Source: Erythroxylum novogranatense (taxonomy: Eukaryota > Streptophyta > Magnoliopsida > Malpighiales > Erythroxylaceae). From it: a stretch of 64,000 nt of DNA. Position numbers and translations under genes: made by a program. The stretch spans positions 29,020,214-29,084,213 of the forward strand of contig CM057228.1 of the NCBI GenBank assembly GCA_029891385.1, given 5' to 3'. Every line of letters starts with the position of its first letter. The stretch's first letter is position 1. This document shows, piece after piece, positions 35,691 through 47,079 of this stretch. The notes under the pieces are model-generated. The model saw only the letters and a list, made by a program, of their open reading frames with translations, ran no database searches and was not told the DNA's origin.

Positions 35691-36309
35691 ATCAGCCAAA
35701 TGTTGTGGATATGAGTTTCATAACACTTCTAAAATGCTCTAGATTATTGTTTAATAACAATTTCAAAAATATGTTATTGTTGAATTTATGATAACATTTC
35801 TTGATGTTATTATAATAGTGTTACTAATATATGTTGTGTAACTTATATAAATAATGGGGCACTAATGCGAAACAAATTTATAACTATAAAATTAACTTTT
35901 CAAAACATATTATGTTGTTCATCAAAGATAAGCAAATCATAGATAATGAACACATAGACACCGATAACAAAAAGCAATAACATATGCCTCTAAATAATTA
36001 TTCCAAAATAGTTCCTAAATTATTGAAACAAAAACTAACTACCATATCATCTTCAAATTCCATGTGTTACCTTCCCATGAATAATACCCTTGACTTCCAT
36101 AATCTACAACCATTGAAATAAAAATCATCAGTAAACTTTTCAAATATAGTAGAATGATATAACATATGTTACAAACTTAAGAAGAGTTGAAAAGAGAAAT
36201 GTTTAAATAATTAATGCAAGACATTGACATAATACCAATAAAAGTAAATACTAAATCTTATTTAAAAAATCACGAGAAAACAGAGTAAATAGTTAATTAC
36301 CTAAAAGTT

Positions 36310-36590
36310 AGTTTGGGAAAACTATGACAACTTTGTCAGAAGGCCAAGCAACTGTACTACCTACGACATCTTCAACATAAATCATTTCTGATGCTGGCCT
36401 CCACAAAAATGCAGTAGGTACCTTAGTTATATCTATCCAAACTCTCATAGCATCAGGGTCAATAGGAACATGATGAACAAGTGCATTTGGATCATTTGAA
36501 GAAACACATCCTTCGACTACTAGTTTATTAGACCCTCTCCAATCAAAAAATTTGCATTTACTTTTGTACGCAATTGTTTTTACAATCTAC
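36310..36590 (-). pseudogene. CACTA-associated protein fragment
   Basis: The minus strand reads FDWRGSNKLVVEGCVSS, NALVHHVPIDPDAMRVWID, KVPTAFLWRPASEMI and VEDVVGSTVAWPSDKVV before a stop. I recognise this from the C-terminal region of proteins annotated as plant CACTA En/Spm transposon proteins. It is probably the last exon. Upstream exons are not clear beyond about 36700. Confidence 0.6.
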
Positions 36591-36635
36591 AGCATCAAAT
36601 GGATGCGTCAATTTTGAGAAACAAAAGTAATGAAT

Positions 36636-36671
36636 AAGGGAAAATACACACCCACACACACCCACACACAT
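36636..36671. repeat. CA-rich microsatellite
   Basis: ACACCCACACACACCCACACAC-type repeat inside the CACTA remnant. Confidence 0.8.
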
Positions 36672-36954
36672 GGCCAAGTGTACATTTTCATATAAACAAA
36701 AAACCTTACTGAGATATTTTGAGATTCTTCAATTGTTTGCCTTTCACCTTATAAACATGCATCTTCATATTCTTCAAATGATTGGTTTTCACCCTGTAAA
36801 ATCCATATGAACATCTTATAAAATATATGTTCATATAAAATATAAATTGTATCCATGAAACAAGATGTTGGAGAAAATTACCAAGATGGTCGTAATCAAG
36901 ATTATTTTTTCAGATGTGATTCTTGAAGGTCGTCCAATATCAGGAGGAAAGTTT

Positions 36955-38470
36955 ATTTTATCATAGGTAGTTAAAAAAATCTTTGGATATGTACTCTCCC
37001 CTATTGGATATACGAAGGGATAATATTCCTCTCCCTACTTCTTTTTCGACTCTTTATTTGAACTTCTTAAATTTGATGAATGCATCGGACTTTTCTTTCA
37101 TAAAGTGATACATACCTTGAATAATAGTCAATAAAAGTGATCATATATTGAGATCCACTAATGGATGGTTATTTCACTCGTTTAAAAATGGGAAAGTGGA
37201 TCCAATTAGGGGCATCTTAGCTTTGTATGTTGATTATTCGTACAAGCATTAATGTGCTTTTCCATATTGACATCCAACATATATTGTATCATCATAAATA
37301 TCTAGCCCGTGAAGAGCTTTAAGTAAGGACTTCTTCATTATTGCCTTCAGCTTATGATAACTCACATACCCAAGCCTTGCATGTCAAAAACAAGGTGTCT
37401 CATCTTTCTTGTCTTATTTACATATGTCAATTATACATTCATAACATAGACAAACTTCAAGTGTTGTCCTTCTATGATGGGTCTGCTTGTTAGCTTCAAG
37501 TTTAAGTACACCTTTACATCTTTTTTACTAAACACTACATAATTTCCTAAAGATGTGAGCTGTGAAACAAAGATTAAATTTTTCTTCATACCTAGCATAT
37601 GGTAGACATTGCTCAACTCCACCGTATAAGGATTGTATCGAGGCACTATTATAGTTTGGTTGATATGAGTGATTGACAACTTAGAATTATTTGTTGTGAC
37701 CACGACCCGTCTTCCATTATATTCTATTATATTGATCAGTTTGTCCTTATCTCTTGTCATGTGGTTGGAGCACCCAAATTTAGTCATCACTGTAGTTAAT
37801 TACCTCATCATTTAGCGTTATGTATACAAATTCTTCCATTAGCTCAGTCGTGTAAGAAGTTGCAGTCTCTTCATTCTCTTCTACTACTATAGATGCTTAA
37901 AAATCCCATTCTTCTTCACTATCTTTACCATTATGGGTGGAAGTTGTAGCATTTCCTTCAACTCTTTTGAATCGGCAGTCCTTGGCAAAGTGTCCTATCT
38001 TGCCATATTTGTAACATTGGTTGTTCTATAGCCAATACTTTATGTCTTCGCTATTTCAAACCTATTGAGCTCCCCCTTGTTGAGAACATCTTCTTTCTTT
38101 GTTTTTCCATCGACCATCCTATAGCGTCCTTGGATTTTCATCACCATGTCTCGTAACAATTTTGCATTTTCCTTTATATGCCCTTTACTTAGTGAATAGG
38201 GCTTTCTTCTCATCCTTTAATGAGACTTTAGACATTTGGTTGTCTAAGGTCTCTTGATTGACAAGAATATTTTCCAATTTTGTAAGGGTTGGTTCTTTGG
38301 CCCAACTACAAGTTGTAGTGACAATGGCATTATATTCTAGTCATAAATTATAAATAATGATCCTCTTCATTCTACTCTCTATAATTGCATTTTGAAGATC
38401 TAATTTTGAAATTTCTCACAAAGAGATTTAACTTTTATGAAATATTCACTTACCGATATTAAAGGAACTA
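36955..38470 (-). pseudogene. Truncated Ty1/copia gag-protease-integrase start (Copia-4)
   Basis: On the minus strand there is gag (LTKLENILVNQETLDNQMSK), then a zinc knuckle at about 37974-38015 reading CYKYGKIGHFAKDC with Tyr in place of the second Cys. Next is the protease frame at 37431-37790 with FGCSNHMTRDKDKL, TIIVPRYNPYTVELSNVYHM and FVSQLTSLGNYVVF. GAG-pre-integrase traces and the start of integrase (YMITFIDYYSRYVSLYERK) follow, ending near 36960. The rest of integrase, RT and RNase H are missing where CACTA sequence begins. Both the CCHC Cys and the protease Asp context are altered. A 37-bp tandem duplication is visible at 38455-38510. Confidence 0.78.
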
Positions 38471-39721
38471 AATATTCACAAAGAGTTAATTGATATTAAA
38501 GGAACTAAATGAATGAAAATTTAGATGAAAACAAATTTGTTCTTATTAACTCAAATGCTTAAATTAAGTTTCTTGAAGATAATATTTTTATGAATATTGT
38601 CAAAATTGCTCTATTGACAATATAATGTTAAGGCATAATAAATTGAGACGTATATTGACCTTAGTATAAAATTATTAATGAGAACGATGTTGTGCAGTAA
38701 AAGTAATAATATTGTCCACCAAACAAATACATGCACAATTGGCATGAGCAATTAAGTACTTTAAAACCGATAATGTTGGTCTGAGTACCAAACCAACAAC
38801 AAATGACCACGCATCCCGGGAAGTATCCAAGCTGTTGGTTGTTTTTTCAATTTCCTACGGAGTTAGGTTGTCTATATTGCTAATTTTGTGTCATCCAATA
38901 CCACAACAATCTCGATCTCCAAACCAATCAGTGCTATGCTATCAGTTATGTTTTTCTCTTCTCTACCACTTTGTTCATGTGATAATGTAAACTGAGAGAC
39001 ATTAACCCGATTCGAGGTACTCAAATGATGTATGTTGAAACATTAACTAAGTTGATAATAAAATAGAAGAATAAAGATTAGTGGTCAAGTTAAAACTTTC
39101 TGATTGGAACTAATACTACGCTTAATTGGCCATCAAAGAAGAGATATATGATTAGTCAAAACGTGTCTTAGACAAATGAATTCTGGACCTTAAGTATTTA
39201 ACACGCTTTATCAATCTGCTAGGTTTCTTGGTAGAAGTGCCTTGTTGCTTTACCCGGAATCACTGGCGGTTGTCAACCTGTCCCCATTAACAACTTAAAC
39301 GCGGGAGGGAGGAGGGAGATTATTATACTAGCTCCCTCCCACCGAATTTGACAAGAGATTATAATATAACCTTTTTTTAACTTTTGTATCTCTTTTCCTG
39401 TCCCCTGCGACCCTACCACTCCAATTATGAACAGGTTTTTCACTCTATTAGATAAGAAATCAAAAATACAGAGGAGAATATGCACTTGCTTTGCATTAAT
39501 ATTCATATTTTGTAACATCGTTCCCGAGAAGACCGTCCAAAAGTCTATAAATGATGCAAGTTAAGTGAGCCGCTTGAGAAAAGACGGTATTTTCTTTTCC
39601 AAGTTCCACCTCAAATTTCCACGCACCTTCCAAAAAGTCATCGTGCGGCCATATTTAATCTTGTAAGGGACCTAGACCTACCCCACACCCAAATATAAAC
39701 ATATTTCTATAGCTGCTTAAG
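38471..39721. other. Intergenic region upstream of the small-protein gene
   Basis: No convincing gene. The left half may be the 5' end of Copia-4. The minus reading frame 39273-39518 has no recognisable motif. The right 200 bp should contain the promoter of the gene at 39722. Confidence 0.5.
39546..39552 (+). promoter_or_regulatory. Possible TATA box of the small-protein gene
   Basis: TATAAAT about 170 bp before the ATG at 39722. A second TATAAAC at 39694 lies too close to the ATG to serve this start. Confidence 0.3.
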
Positions 39722-40225
39722 ATGAACATTTGGTTGCAGAAGAGAAGCGCGGAGTGGCAGAGAAACATGGGTACTCATTCAAGCTACGCAAAGTTTGAAA
39801 GGAGATGTCAAGGACCTAGCAGCAGAGGGTTCAGGCTCTACCCCAAAAGATTTTCCGTTCAAAAGCTAAGCGCAAGGTTTGTTTACATATTCAGGCTCTT
39901 GAGTAAGTGGAGATGTTCATATGGGCAAGCTCTGTTACGATCTCTGAAGAGAGGAATGGTGGTGATGAACAGAAGTAATAGTAATATGAAGAGGAATAAC
40001 AGTAGCAGCAGGAGGAATTCAGTAACAACGGAGTTAATAAACGGCTCCAACAAGAAGGCAATAAGTCCTAGAGTTGACACAAGCAGGTTGAGATCATTTG
40101 GACGGACAAATTCTTTCTATTCGGAAGCCATTGCAGAGTGCTTGGAGTTCATAAAGAGGTCATCAACTTCGGTTGAGCAGGATCAAGTCTGCTCTAGTTC
40201 GCAGAGGTCTACAACATATACCTGA
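39722..40225 (+). CDS. Uncharacterised small basic plant protein, single exon
   Basis: A 167-aa intact frame, very rich in Ser, Arg, Lys and Asn. It has three blocks: a basic N-terminus ending GFRLYPKRFSVQKL, a central aromatic/basic segment ARFVYIFRLLSKWRCSYGQALLRSLKRG (about residues 50-80), and a C-terminal block FGRTNSFYSEAIAECLEFIKRSS (about 130-155). An Asn/Ser/Arg-rich linker (NSNMKRNNSSSRRNSV) joins the last two. I recognise this block pattern from plant proteins of unknown function but recall no assigned role. No signal peptide or membrane span is evident. The frame is intact and unlike the surrounding transposon remnants, which supports a real gene. Start choice is the first Met of the frame. 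Confidence 0.75.
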   Translation: MNIWLQKRSAEWQRNMGTHSSYAKFERRCQGPSSRGFRLYPKRFSVQKLSARFVYIFRLLSKWRCSYGQALLRSLKRGMVVMNRSNSNMKRNNSSSRRNSVTTELINGSNKKAISPRVDTSRLRSFGRTNSFYSEAIAECLEFIKRSSTSVEQDQVCSSSQRSTTYT

Positions 40226-41837
40226 TGATATAAACACAGACACAGGATGACCAGTAATCTTAGTTTTCTTTGTATATATTTTAAAGGCTGTGATATTTGT
40301 ATAGGAAGCTTTTTGTTTTTTGTTTTTTGCGTTTTGATTAATTAATTATGTTTCTTTATTCATGCGTCGACCAAAGCCAAATGCAGTGTTTAATTACTGT
40401 TGTTTTGTTTTGTTGCATATGCCATTCTGAGATTAATCAAAAGATTCTTAGAGATTGTCGTGTGGTTCATTTCTTGCTTTTCATATGTTCATCTATGGTT
40501 GTCAGTTACTTAAATTGTTGAGGTAAGTGACCGAGTTTAGATTTAGAAAGAAATTATCACCTAACGCAACTGAACTGATGTAACTTATTTTGACTAACGA
40601 ACCAGAACCTGATATTTAACAAAGTTAAAAGGTTTAAATGCTAACCTTCCATCTGTTGAAATTTAGACAATTGATTTGACCCTCTTAACTTTAGACAATT
40701 ATTTTAAACTACGTACAAAAAAATTATATTATAATATATGATTGTCTTCAGTAAAAGTAAGGTTGCATAGCATATTATTGGATCTCTATATATGACTATT
40801 TTAATTCAGTTTTAATAGTAATTTTTATTAAATTAATTTGATAGAAATTTTAATGTGACGATTAATTTAATTTAATGAAAATATTATTAGATGAATAAAA
40901 ATTATAAAGAAAAGTAATTGTTTTGAACAGTTAGAGTGGGCTTGGGTACTGATCAAAGACTGGCACAGGGCTTTCAGTAACAGAGACCACAGAACTTTAC
41001 TTGCATGAATTAGCCCAATATATATCTATGGAGGATAGTGTAAGTTAAGTTGCCTTCTGGTCTCGATTGCCTCAGCTTGAAGTGGATCGATGGCATAACC
41101 CAAATGAGAGAATCATTCGCTTTGAATTTTCATCTTGGAACCAAAACTCTGTACATATTCTTCAATTTGTTCCTTAACATAACAAAAAGACTTCTTTTCC
41201 TTTATTCTTCAACTATTATATGGTATAGTTTTGGCGCAAAGAATCAAAACTCAAAACCCTCTTTGTCTTTGCTCGCCGCCGTCACCGGCCCTCCCCCTGT
41301 TTCTATAACACGACCGTCAGCTCCTCATTTCTTCCGTTTTTCTCAGGTCTGTTGCTTATGCTTCTCACTCATTGCTCTTGATTTGTGTTTTCATTCTTAT
41401 GTATGGGTCTGGTTTCTAGGTCTGATTGCTATTAAGTTGTTGATAATTGAATCAAACGATTTTTTTTTGGCTGTGTATGCCTTCCCTATTCTGTTTCTAG
41501 TTCCATCATAGGTTTTGACGAGGATAAACTTGTTGGGAAAAATCTCTCCAGAGGTTAGTTCTCTTTATTGAAAATGTTGAGGTGATTAGGCCGTGAGATT
41601 TTAATGTACCAAGAATTTATTAGTTATGATGGAAAGAAATCAAACTTGTGTCTTTTGTACACTGTTTGGTTGATGTGTCCATGGGGATTTTTGGCTAAAC
41701 CCCTATGCTTCATTTTCCTTGTTTGTTAGTTTACTTTTCCCTAAAACTAATTATTGATATTTGAAAAGGCCTAAAGAGATAGAGAAACAGAAGAAATACA
41801 GGAGAGTGTGTTTGTGAGAGAGAGAGAGAGAGGGATT
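40226..41837. other. Intergenic region and probable 5' leader of the thioredoxin reductase gene
   Basis: 40226-41000 is AT-rich with nothing recognised. The GC-richer segment 41265-41346 (GCCGCCGTCACCGGCCCTCC) ends in CTCAG|GTCTGT, which could be an untranslated first exon followed by a leader intron reaching to about 41780. A GA microsatellite (41818-41834) lies just before the ATG. The 153-aa frame at 41050-41511 crosses this leader and has no recognisable domain. Confidence 0.45.
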
Positions 41838-44013
41838 ATGAATCGTACACCTTCTAGGTTGAAGAGTTTGCTAAGAAAAGCTCGCAGCTTTATAGGTGTT
41901 GCTGCTTCCGCCAGCATCATTTCTCTAGCAGCTGATACAACTTCTCAAGTAACTAAATCTGCACCAACTATCATGGAGGAGCTTAGAACCCGCGTATGTA
42001 TCATTGGTAGTGGCCCAGCAGCTCATACAGCTGCTATCTATGCCTCTCGTGCTGAGCTCAAACCTATCATGTTTGAGGGCTGGATGGCCAATGATATTGC
42101 ACCTGGCGGTCAGCTCACCACCACCTCTGAAGTTGAAAACTTCCCTGGTTTTCCTGATGGCATTGCTGGCATAGAACTCATGGACCAGTTCCGTGCCCAG
42201 TCAGTCCGCTTTGGTACCCAAATTTTCACTGAAACTGCCAACAAGGTTGATTTTTCCTCTAGCCCCTTCAAGGTCTTCACTGATTCCAAGTGCGTCCTTA
42301 GTGATGCTGTCATCATTGCCACTGGTGCTGTTGCCAAGCGTCTCAACTTTCCTGGCTCTGATGTCTTCTGGAATCGAGGCATTTCAGCCTGCGCAGTTTG
42401 TGATGGGGCTGCCCCCATTTTCAGAAATAAACCTCTGGCTGTGATTGGTGGTGGAGATTCAGCAATGGAAGAGGCCAACTTCCTTACCAAATATGGATCA
42501 AAAGTCTTCATTATCCACAGGAGGGATACCTTCAGAGCCTCGAAGATTATGCAGAACAGAGCCTTGAGCAACCCTAAAATTGAGATCCTCTGGAATTCTG
42601 TGGTGGTGGAGGCCCATGGAGACCGCCTATTGGGTGGTCTCAAGGTGAAGAATGTTGTAACTGGACATGTTTCTGATTTGAAGGTATCTGGGTTGTTCTT
42701 TGCCATTGGACATGAACCTGCCACCAAGTTCCTGGATGGACAGCTGGAACTTGACTCTGATGGTTACATTGTAACCACGCCAGGGACCACCCAGACCAAT
42801 GTATGTGGTGTATTTGCTGCTGGAGATGTGCAGGATAAGAAGTACAGGCAGGCTGTTACTGCTGCTGGCACTGGTTAGTTGCGTTTCCTTCCTTTTACAC
42901 CCTTTCTCTGAATTTATATTATTGAGGTTGGGTATTGGTCCATAGTTATTCATTGTGTCAAAATCCAGATTCCTCTTTCATGCTTATATAACTCTATCGT
43001 TCCATTCTCCCTTAACATAATTAGGATTAAGTTTTGTAGAATTGGCATCGTCATTTAATGCTGTCATAACTGGTCTTTGTCGATTGCGTTGGCTAGTTGC
43101 TTGGTGTGGTTCTTGCTTGTATCTCGGTTTTCTGCAGAATCTTGTTTACTGTGTTCACAGGTTTCCCTGCTATTTTGATTCTCGAGGATCTTGCTTTTCA
43201 AGATAAGCAATTTAGTGCAATAAAATGACAAAGCATTGCTTTGCCATTGCTTGATGATTTGCCTACAAACTAAACCAGGGTTCCTAATTGCCTGTGCTTC
43301 TTCTTTTTGTGATAACAGGCATAAGAGATTAACCGGCAATATATACAGGCACCATCAAGCTCGGTGACCATGTGGCTTGATTACTAATCAAAGAAACAAA
43401 AAAAAAAAATCAATTTGTGGAAGTCTTTTTTCTTAGTTCTGGTGCATAAGTTTCCAACTCTCTTCAAGATTCAAAACTTGAAGTGATCATATGCCATCAA
43501 GTTGAAATAAGTGCTACCAATCTGCCTAGTTTTAACTTGGTAACAAATTAACTTCAAATGATTAGGTCATCCAATCTGAACTTCTTATAGAGACAGCGGA
43601 TGTAGAGAACAGAGGCTAGTAAAACTGTTTATGATGCGCCCTATTTGTATCCTCCTTTAGTGCTGTCATAACTGGTCTCTGCAGATTTTGTTGCGGAATT
43701 TGTAATGGCATAGTAATCAAAGGCCGATTCAATCATCAAAATTACTCTTAGTGCAGAAAATAATTAATGAACCACTTATTCCTCCTCTCTTTAACCGGCT
43801 GCTTTTGTGGTGAAATTGGACCGAACTTATAATATTGACCCATCTCACGATTGGGCCAAGTGCCGTGACTTTTGAATGATTTATGCTTTATCCTGCTTTG
43901 TGTGATTTATCAAACCATCCTCCCTTGTCCGTGGTGATGCAGGTTGCATGGCAGCTTTGGAAGCAGAACATTATCTTCAAGAAATTGGATCTCAGGAGGG
44001 GAAAAACGATTGA
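41838..44013 (+). CDS. NTR: NADPH-dependent thioredoxin reductase (NTRA/NTRB type)
   Basis: Transfers electrons from NADPH via FAD and a redox-active disulfide to thioredoxin h/o. Exon 1 is 41838-42873, the intron is 42874-43942 (GT..AG), and exon 2 is 43943-44013 ending SQEGKND. This gives 368 aa. Visible motifs are FAD-binding IIGSGPAAH (about residue 57), [15 protein letters not shown], active-site CAVC (Cys185/Cys188), NADPH-binding GGGDSAMEE (204) and HRRDTFRA, and the second FAD motif [15 protein letters not shown] (about 325). The first 45 residues are basic and rich in Ser and Ala ([20 protein letters not shown]), fitting a mitochondrial presequence. Met46 (41973) begins the segment equivalent to the cytosolic form. 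An ATG at 41808 is in frame but lies before the GA tract and adds only a charged peptide. All catalytic motifs are intact. Confidence 0.95.
42874..43942 (+). other. Intron of the thioredoxin reductase gene
   Basis: Donor G|GTTAGT, acceptor GATGCAG|GT. It joins ACT-G to GT-TGC and restores [14 protein letters not shown]. It contains a 30-bp direct repeat (43056 and 43658). No gene is inside. Confidence 0.92.
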
Positions 44014-44289
44014 CTAGCAAGGATGTAGTTATAAGAGAGCAATATTATCAACATATGAAAGGAAAACTCTCGGTAAAATTGTCGCTTAGTTAATACAAAT
44101 TGATTGGCAATACATTTGGGGATATTATATTTGTTATCATTATTATTGTCGGTTAACATTCAGATTGTTAGTAATACATTTACGTTACCTGTTTTGTTTC
44201 ATTCACTTCTAGCGATGTATGGAGATATATTTACTGCTAAGTGAAAGAGAAATGGTCAAAACGCGTCAAGAACATGAGGGACTTCTGAG
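44014..44289. other. 3' flank of the thioredoxin reductase gene
   Basis: AT-rich, presumably the 3' UTR and terminator region. It leads into LINE sequence from about 44290. Confidence 0.5.
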
Positions 44290-45012
44290 CCCATTGAATG
44301 GTTTGGATTTCCAATCTTCTTTATTAAATGGATACAGGCTTGTATTTCAACCCCTTGTAGCATCCTCATCAATGGTGCTCCAACCAACCAATTCAAACAT
44401 TTTAATGGTATTCGACAAGGGGATTCACTTTCCCCTTATCTCTTTGTCATTGCTATGGAAATCTTGAACATAATCATTTGCTTCAACTTCCAGAGACTTG
44501 ATTTTAAATTTCTTCAAAAATGCAAATAATTCTCTTTTTCTCATCTTTGTTTTGCATAGGATCTAATCGTGCATTTTGGGGCTCATCTACTATGAGCTTC
44601 TGTAGAATCTCAAGATTAAAAGTCAATCGTTGCTTGAGTGGAATATATTTCTCATTAGATGTTAGATGTTATCAACATTGAGATGCTTGAGCATATTTTT
44701 TATTTCAACATTCAAGGAATGTCTTTCACTTATTTGGAAGTCCCCATTTTAGCAAAAAAATTGAGATATCAAGCTTGTTTGAAGATTTTGAAGCAATACA
44801 AAAAAAAAACTATCAATTATTGGTAGAATAAAGCTTTGTCTCAAGCAGGTAGAGTTTAGCTAATCATTTATGTTTTAAACAATCTCCATTTACATTGGAG
44901 TATTCATCTGCTTCTTCCCAAGAGAATTATTAAGGAGAAAGAAATACATCATAAACTTCCTTTGATTAGTCAAAAATTACAATGCTAATGGTGCTAAAAT
45001 CAAATGAGAAAG
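44290..45012 (+). pseudogene. L1-type LINE reverse transcriptase, first part
   Basis: Plus-strand frames read INGAPTNQFKHFNGIRQGDS, LSPYLFVIAMEIL (about 44410-44465), then KCK and HLCFA*D where the catalytic FADD motif is expected, so the active site is broken by a stop. They continue with SFTYLEVPILAKKLRYQ and SQAGRVxLIIYVLNNL, known blocks of plant LINE RT. The reading is cut at 45012 by the gypsy LTR and resumes at 50496. The 5' half of the LINE is missing, as in most truncated LINEs. Confidence 0.82.
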
Positions 45013-45491
45013 TGTTATGAATAGAACATGGAATAGACCTTTCAAAGGGCAGGTACATAAGAGACGTGTTGAGCGAGTGGGAACGTAGAGAACATGATGA
45101 AGGATCAATTATGTTATCAAGCAACTTATTTTCTTTATTTTATCCAGCAGCTTAATTTTTAATTTTTAATTTCTATAATTACTTTTAAGATTATGTAAGT
45201 AGTTAAGAAAATAGTGGCAAATGGGAGCCGGTTATGTAGAAGGTAGTTACTATTAATTATCTGCAATTCATTATTTAAGAATGTAAGTTGGACCAACGAG
45301 AATTAATCGAAAATATTCATTCAAATTATGTGTTCTTGAGTTCTTTGGAATCTCTCATTTAATGATCCCATATTAGTAGTCAATCATCGATCATTAAGGT
45401 AAAAAACCGAGAAACATTCTCATTTACAGGTAGATTTTACAGTTAATCACACTATAACTCGATCACAATCATAAGACTGTTAAAGCCAACA
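45013..45491 (+). repeat. 5' LTR of the chromovirus-type element
   Basis: Aligns with 50017-50495 over its whole length, starts TGTTATGAATAG and ends AACA. Confidence 0.88.
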
Positions 45492-45494
45492 GTT

Positions 45495-46605
45495 ATGGGC
45501 GACTCATCTACTAACTTGCAGAAACAATTCGATGCGTTTGTTAAGAAGTACCAAGTGGATTAGCAGAGGCTTTAAGAGGAGTACCAAAGGAATCGAGTTG
45601 AATTTTTCAATTGCATTGAAAAACTCTCTAGGGAAATATTTGTTGCCTGGATTGAAGGACAACAAGGGGATGCAGGCAGTGTTAACAAAGGGCCACGGGA
45701 GAAGGCATAGGATCCTCACCAGATGGAAATTCGACCATAATAACCATGTTATGCATAGTTAGAATTTCCCACTTTTGACTGTAAAAATGACTCATTGGCT
45801 TGGTCAAGTCACTATGATCATTACTTTCAGCACAAACGCACTCTCGAAGATGAAAAGGTAGAGATAACATATTAACATCTAGATGAGGGTGCTTAGGTGT
45901 GGTTTATTAAATTGGATTGTGACGGACCTGGAATTCCATGGGAGGACTTTAAGCAACAATACCAACTTTAATTTGGGCCCTCAATTCAAGGTGCCAAATT
46001 GGAAGAATTATCCAAGCTTCCTCAAGTGGGCACCATAGAAGATTATCAACACAGGTTGAAGCAACTTGCAGTTGAAGTGAGATCCCTCATCACAAAACAA
46101 AAAAATGGAGGTATTCATCAATGGCTTGCAAGATTATATCCCTGTTAAAATTGAGTTACGTAGGCCTAGGGATTGGACAGATGTCATAAGTCTGGTCCGA
46201 TTATATGAAACGCATGGGTTCCTAAGAGGAAATCTTCCTCTTCTCTCCAAGCCATCCCCAACCTAGATAGTAACCCCTCCGTCCCAGAAAAATTTCAAAC
46301 ACCTTTCTTGTGCAAAAATGGAAGATCGGAGAGCCAAAGGACTTTGCTTCAACTTTGATGAAGTCTATACAAGGAGACATCAATGCAAACGACTTTGTTG
46401 GTTATATAAGGTTGAAGAATCGATGACAAATGAAGAGGAGGATGACAATTTTGAAGAGAAAGCTTCGCCGAAATTGTCTTTGTATGTCATCACAGGTGCT
46501 AATCTGGGAGGACAGACTATGAAAATTCACAGCATCATTTACAAACATCCGTTGGTGATTTTAATCAACTCAGGCAGTACTCACAGCTTCATGAATTCTC
46601 ACTAA
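45495..46605 (+). pseudogene. Chromovirus gag and protease remnant
   Basis: A frame starts MGDSSTNLQKQFDAF at 45495, then breaks. Later come FINGLQDYIPVKIELRRPRD, then the gag end with RRAKGLCFNFDEVYTRRHQC near 46330, a degraded CCHC knuckle in which the second Cys is Phe and the third part is changed. The protease LILINSGSTHSFM-type block at about 46560-46600 has Asn where the catalytic Asp of DSG is required. It is inactive. Confidence 0.8.
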
Positions 46606-47079
46606 GTAAATATGTTGGGCCTCATTGTTAACTCAAAGGAGAAATTTCAAGTGAGAATCACAAACGACAACAAACTCCAATGCTCAGGTAAGTGTAGTGA
46701 CGTCCCAATTTTGATAAATCATCAACTAATTTACCTTGATTTATTTGTTCTTGCTCTAAATGTGATTGATGCAATTTTGGGTATTAATTGACTTCAATCC
46801 TTGGGGTCGATTTTATAGGATTTTGGAGTAGGTACGATAATCTTTGAAGGAATGGTTAAGTTTTGGAGTTGCAGTAAATCAAGAGCCTTCCACCTTAATT
46901 GCTTAAATCCACATCACAGAAATAGAACCCCACCAAGATATAGTGCTAAGTGAATTACTGACCAAATTTGAAGCTCTATTTTAGGAATCGAAGGAACTTC
47001 CTCCTACAAGAATTCATGATCATCGAATTTCTCTCAAACTAGGAACTAGCCCAGTCATAGTCTACCCTTAATAGTACCC

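Larger units (their letters stand above)
34258..36950 (-). mobile_element. CACTA (En/Spm) transposon end with subterminal repeats
   Basis: Position 34258 begins CACTACAACAAAAATGAC, a canonical plant CACTA terminal inverted repeat. It is followed by a tandem array of subterminal repeats and, at 36310-36590, by a minus-strand protein remnant typical of CACTA elements. The coding strand points toward the left terminus, so this is the 3' end of the element. The opposite terminus was not found. Copia sequence starts near 36960, so the element is truncated or interrupted. Confidence 0.75.

Noticed and set aside
41050..41511. 153-aa frame upstream of the thioredoxin reductase
   Set aside because: It crosses the probable leader exon and intron, has no domain, and shows hydrophobic low-complexity content.
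42110..42727. 205-aa minus-strand frame in the thioredoxin reductase exon
   Set aside because: Antisense shadow of a clearly coding exon.
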